Positions 61,443-64,000 of a stretch of DNA of 64,000 nucleotides are shown in pieces. Within the stretch, counting starts at the first letter, position 1. Every line of letters begins with the position of its first letter. A model generated the notes under the pieces. That model searched no databases and was not told the DNA's origin. It was given only the letters and a program-made list of their open reading frames with translations. The stretch is from an uncultured Oscillospiraceae bacterium (GTDB lineage: Bacteria > Bacillota > Clostridia > Oscillospirales > Ruminococcaceae): positions 78,892 to 142,891 of the forward strand of contig CASFKY010000068.1 in NCBI GenBank assembly GCA_949295465.1, read 5' to 3'. The position numbers and the translations under genes are program-made.

Positions 61443-61687
61443 GAGAGTACGACATCCGGCTGGAAACGGCCGAAAAAGTAAACCGCCTTGCCGCCCTGAT
61501 GGGCCGCTGCCCCTGGGAGGCCGACCTGCTGTGCGGCCGGTATGTGGTGAACGCCAAAAGCCTGATGGGGATGTTCAGCCTGGACCTTCGCGGCCCGCTG
61601 GTGCTGAGGCTGCACGGCCGGCCCGCCCCCTGGCTGGAAGATGCCCTGCGGGAGTACGGTACGCCCCGGCCGGCTGAGGGGGATTGA
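61439..61687 (+). CDS. Second HPr-like protein without the active-site histidine
   Basis: 82 residues. The ATG overlaps the binding-protein stop as ATGA, so the two are translationally coupled. The segment RYVVNAKSLMGMFSLDL aligns with VNxKSIMGLLSL of HPr, with Ser at the Ser46 position. The expected N-terminal GIHARPA loop is replaced by AEKVNRLAALMGRCPWEA, so the phospho-His is missing. A regulatory role (binding CcpA-like partners or the HPr kinase) can be imagined but not shown. Confidence 0.72.
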   Translation: MREYDIRLETAEKVNRLAALMGRCPWEADLLCGRYVVNAKSLMGMFSLDLRGPLVLRLHGRPAPWLEDALREYGTPRPAEGD

Positions 61688-61712
61688 CAGGAAGAAAAAG
61701 ATATGATATGCT
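61684..61712 (+). promoter_or_regulatory. Promoter before the flavodoxin gene
   Basis: Perfect TTGACA, 17 bp, TATGCT. The start would be near 61719, just before the palindrome. Confidence 0.65.
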
Positions 61713-61725
61713 CAGCCTGCAAGAG

Positions 61726-61741
61726 GTTAGTTATAACTAAC
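61726..61741. promoter_or_regulatory. 16-bp perfect palindrome, probable repressor operator
   Basis: GTTAGTTATAACTAAC reads the same on both strands and covers about +7 to +22 of the promoter at 61684-61712. The half-site and spacing suit a dimeric regulator such as a MarR-type or Fur-type protein. Which one is unknown. Confidence 0.6.
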
Positions 61742-61755
61742 TAAAATTCACGCAG

Positions 61756-61793
61756 GAAACCCCAAGGGCCAAAAAAGGCCGGGTTTCTCTTTT
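61756..61793 (+). terminator. Leader terminator or attenuator before flavodoxin
   Basis: GAAACCC (61756-61762) pairs with GGGTTTC (61781-61787) around an inner GGCC/GGCC stem, followed by TCTTTT. It may end the upstream operon or regulate the flavodoxin gene. Confidence 0.65.
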
Positions 61794-61821
61794 GCGGCGG
61801 ACACAGAAAGGAAGCGAGAGG

Positions 61822-62250
61822 ATGCGCAAAATTGCGATTGTATACTGGAGCGGCACCGGCAACACCCAGGACATGGCCCGGCAGGTGGCCCGGGGGGCGC
61901 AGGAGGCGGGAAAAGAGCCGGACCTGTTTGAGGCGGCGGATTTTTGCGCCTCCAGGGCCGGGGAATACGAGGCGCTGGGGCTGGGCTGCCCGGCTATGGG
62001 GGCCGAACAGCTGGAGGAGACCGAGTTTGAGCCCCTTTACCAGAGCCTGAAGCCGGAGCTGGGCGGCAAGGGGCTGGTGCTGTTCGGCTCTTACGGCTGG
62101 GGCGACGGGGAGTGGATGCGCACTTGGCAACAGGATGCCGAGGCCTGCGGCGCCCGGATGCTGGCCGAGCCGCTGATCCTGAACGGGGAGCCGGACGAGG
62201 CGGGCCAGGAGGCCTGCCGGCAGCTGGGGGCAGTGTTGGCAAAAGGATGA
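61822..62250 (+). CDS. Flavodoxin
   Basis: 142 residues from ATG 61822, after AGCGAGAGG. The FMN phosphate loop VYWSGTGNTQDMA is at the N-terminus; LGCPAMGAEQLEE and GSYGWGDGEWM supply the two FMN-stacking loops. It is a short-chain flavodoxin. It carries electrons at low potential and in many anaerobes replaces ferredoxin when iron is short. The palindromic operator just upstream would fit such control, but I cannot identify the regulator. Confidence 0.93.
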   Translation: MRKIAIVYWSGTGNTQDMARQVARGAQEAGKEPDLFEAADFCASRAGEYEALGLGCPAMGAEQLEETEFEPLYQSLKPELGGKGLVLFGSYGWGDGEWMRTWQQDAEACGARMLAEPLILNGEPDEAGQEACRQLGAVLAKG

Positions 62251-62252
62251 AC

Positions 62253-62290
62253 AAAAGGGCGCGGGAGAGCTTCTCCCGCGCCCTTTTTTA
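62253..62290. terminator. Bidirectional terminator (flavodoxin / glycosyltransferase)
   Basis: A 15-bp stem (62253-62267 with 62273-62287) with A4/T7 arms. Confidence 0.9.
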
Positions 62291-63142
62291 TCCTTCGGCC
62301 GAGGCCACCAGGTATTTGTAGATCTGCATTTTGTTTTCCTCGTACAGGCCCATGCTCTCGTACAGCTCCTTGTAATAGGCAAAGAGGGCCATCTTGGTCT
62401 CCACCACGCTCTTCACGTTGATCTTGGTGGCGCACAGGCTGCCCGGCGTTTTCATGTAATAGTATACCGGCGTCTCGATGGAGCAGAACCGCTCGGCGTA
62501 GCGGATGAATTCCAGGTTGAAGAGAAAATCTTCGCTCCAGTCCAGCTGGGGGTCACAGAAGATGTCGTGGTCGGCCACCACCTGGCGGCGGTAGAGCTTG
62601 TTCCAGAGCACCCCGTAGTAGAAGCTGGCGGGCTGGTCCATCAGATGGAGGGCAAAATCCCTTTTGTCATACACCCCCGGCGCCAAAAAGCTGTATACCT
62701 CGCAGATCGGAGCCTTTTTGGCGAAAAAGCGCCGGGGCTTTTCCTCCTGAGCCGGGTCCTGGTAGCGCATGCGGTAATAGGGGGCAATCACCATATCGGC
62801 CCGGCTGCGCTGGGCGGCCTCCACCATAAGGCGGGTGGCCTCCTCGGCCAGGTAGTCGTCGCTGTCCACAAATTGCAGATAGTCGCCCTTGGCCAGCCGG
62901 AGGCCCAGGTTCCGGGTGGCAGACACCCCGCTGTTGTCCTTGTCCACCAGGAGAATGCGGGAATCGATGCCGGCATAGGTTCGGCATACTTCCAGGCTCA
63001 CATCCTGGCTGCCGTCGTTCAAAAGCAGGATCTCCAGGTTGGAGTAGCTCTGGCGGCGGATGCTCTCCACACAGCGGGCGATCTGGTTTTTGGCGTTGTA
63101 CACCGGCACGATGATGCTGACCAAGGGTTCTTGCTGAGGCAT
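62288..63142 (-). CDS. Family 2 glycosyltransferase
   Basis: 284 residues. GT-A core: VSIIVPVYNAKNQIARCVESI, LLLNDGSQDVSLEVC, DNSGVSATRNLGLRLAKGDY, then the DxD-type QFVDSDDYLAE. The C-terminal part (SEDFLFNLEFIRYAE) is typical of EpsJ/WcaA-type capsule or exopolysaccharide transferases. It is not part of a polysaccharide cluster here, although the upstream gene lies outside the window. Confidence 0.92.
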   Translation of the reverse strand: MPQQEPLVSIIVPVYNAKNQIARCVESIRRQSYSNLEILLLNDGSQDVSLEVCRTYAGIDSRILLVDKDNSGVSATRNLGLRLAKGDYLQFVDSDDYLAEEATRLMVEAAQRSRADMVIAPYYRMRYQDPAQEEKPRRFFAKKAPICEVYSFLAPGVYDKRDFALHLMDQPASFYYGVLWNKLYRRQVVADHDIFCDPQLDWSEDFLFNLEFIRYAERFCSIETPVYYYMKTPGSLCATKINVKSVVETKMALFAYYKELYESMGLYEENKMQIYKYLVASAEG

Positions 63143-63225
63143 GGGGGTCCCTCCCTGATTTAAAACTTGTCCCTTTAAGAATATGCGAAAAGTCTACAAA
63201 TTGCAACCCGGCCCGGCAAAGAGAA

Positions 63226-63253
63226 GGCCCTGCCGCCAAAGGGCGACAGGGCC
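63226..63253 (-). terminator. Hairpin between the last gene and the glycosyltransferase
   Basis: GGCCCTG (63226-63232) pairs with CAGGGCC (63247-63253) with an inner CGCC/GGCG stem. On the minus strand it is followed by CTTCTCTTTG, so it is a weak terminator. Confidence 0.5.
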
Positions 63254-63328
63254 GGGGCAAAGGGCGGGGGCAAAGCCGCCCCTGCCTGGACAAAGTCCTC
63301 TATGCAAAACCCTCGCGGGGGATGGCAA

Positions 63329-64000
63329 TCAGTAAAAATTCACCTGGGCCAGCATCTCCTGGGCACTCCAGTCCAGCTGATAGGGGCCGGACAGGAACAG
63401 GGAGACAGTGGTGATCTCGGCGTACTCTTCCTCCTCCGAAGAGGGGGAGGTGTCCTCCGGGGCCGGGGCCTCAAAATCCACCCAGTCCAGAGGGGCGTCT
63501 TCCCCCCGCAGCACATCCAGCACCTGGCGGCAGTCCTCCGTGAAGGCCTCGGCGCTCTCATAGGGGCCCGAAAGAGAAACCGAGACCCCCAGCGTGTCGC
63601 CGGGCTCCAGCTGCCGGATGGAGTCGGGCTGGCTGTTGTAGCCCAGGGAGAGCTGCACCGACAGGCTCTGCACCGGGCCGCCCTTCAGCCGCTGGTAGTA
63701 GTCCTCCTCCAGCTGGGCGCTGAGGGAGTTTTCCAGGGCCTGGTGCCGGGGACCCAGAAAGTCCCACAGGGAGGGTATGAGGGAGACCATCAGGGTGGCC
63801 GCCATCAGAAACAGGCAGAGAAAGACGCTGAGAAAATCATAGCGGCGCTCCTCGGGTCGGAAAGAGGTGAGCAGGATCTCCACCCCCAGAGCCACCAGGA
63901 TGAGGGGGGAGAGTTTGGCGGCCAGCAGAAAATCAAAGCCGGGCCAAAAGTAGTACAGCAGCATGGCGCCGCCCGCCAGGATCAGGCACAGCCCCAGGGT
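63329..64000 (-). CDS. Membrane protein of unknown function, C-terminal part (cut by window edge)
   Basis: 223 residues are visible and the frame is open at the right edge, so the true start is outside. There are three hydrophobic stretches (the last codons of the window, about LGLCLILAGGAMLLYYFW; then LSPLILVALGVEILL; then VFLCLFLMAATLMVSLIPSL), followed by a soluble domain of about 140 residues rich in acidic residues (PSSEEEEY). No family recognised. DUF-type sporulation or envelope function is possible but not supported. Confidence 0.65.
   Translation of the reverse strand, partial: TLGLCLILAGGAMLLYYFWPGFDFLLAAKLSPLILVALGVEILLTSFRPEERRYDFLSVFLCLFLMAATLMVSLIPSLWDFLGPRHQALENSLSAQLEEDYYQRLKGGPVQSLSVQLSLGYNSQPDSIRQLEPGDTLGVSVSLSGPYESAEAFTEDCRQVLDVLRGEDAPLDWVDFEAPAPEDTSPSSEEEEYAEITTVSLFLSGPYQLDWSAQEMLAQVNFY

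Overview
The window reads as chromosome of a G+C-rich, low-mobility clostridial Firmicute, most likely of the Oscillospirales/Ruminococcaceae type (Faecalibacterium, Gemmiger, Subdoligranulum relatives). The reasons are families that are typical of Clostridia (DUF1292, DUF1836, DUF4358, C_GCAxxG_C_C, PrdX-like editing protein, KdpDE, ATP-type PEP carboxykinase, VTC/DUF4956), clostridial lipoprotein signals followed by Ser/Ala-rich linkers, strong purine-rich ribosome-binding sites, and sigma-A type promoters in the A+T-rich gaps. I see no rRNA, tRNA, IS element, prophage or CRISPR array. Sixty-one protein genes are called; the first and last are cut by the window edges.

Layout. 1-2.2 kb: end of a MoxR-type AAA ATPase gene and its VWA partner. 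2.3-8.9 kb: a beta-CASP nuclease, a membrane-anchored repeat protein, a DUF554-aguA-aguB agmatine-to-putrescine operon, ruvX and DUF1836. 8.9-16.2 kb: cardiolipin synthase, a secreted cyclophilin, DUF1292, a probable 6S RNA, a redoxin without peroxidatic Cys, thiM, a glycosyltransferase, a DUF4358 lipoprotein and an Lrp/AsnC regulator. 16.4-21.3 kb: a candidate small RNA, hflX, a GNAT acetyltransferase and an orphan KdpD/KdpE pair. 21.7-25.7 kb: an Nramp-fold transporter without the metal motifs, pxpB, pxpC and a DUF1445 protein, which resembles the Bacillus ycsG-ycsI-kipI-kipA cassette. 25.8-32.8 kb: a full branched-chain amino-acid ABC transporter (livFGMH plus binding protein), a small membrane protein and an orphan TctC-type binding protein.

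32.9-43.6 kb holds housekeeping genes: typA, a ClC transporter, an MBL hydrolase, a gamma-carbonic-anhydrase-like protein, tsaD, rimI, polA, dusB and an HD nucleotidase. 43.7-53.6 kb: a YfhO-like membrane protein, lactate dehydrogenase, Tex, an HPr-like protein without the active His, a polyphosphate-polymerase-type VTC protein with DUF4956, a PrdX-like editing protein, YbjQ and acetate kinase. 53.8-64 kb: tmcAL, pckA, greA, a DUF362 protein, a C_GCAxxG_C_C protein, a TRIC-type channel, a sugar-type binding lipoprotein coupled to a second degenerate HPr, a flavodoxin behind a palindromic operator, a glycosyltransferase and a cut membrane protein.

The genes together describe a fermentative anaerobe (ldh, ackA, pckA, flavodoxin) living on amino acids and small organic acids (LIV, TctC, oxoprolinase cassette, agmatine). 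The most unusual elements are the oxoprolinase-linked Nramp homologue, two His-less HPr proteins, the back-to-back ackA/tmcAL promoter sharing a palindromic -10, an apparent ATC start for the VTC gene, a candidate sRNA at 16.43-16.53 kb, and a 16-bp perfect palindrome just downstream of the promoter before flavodoxin.
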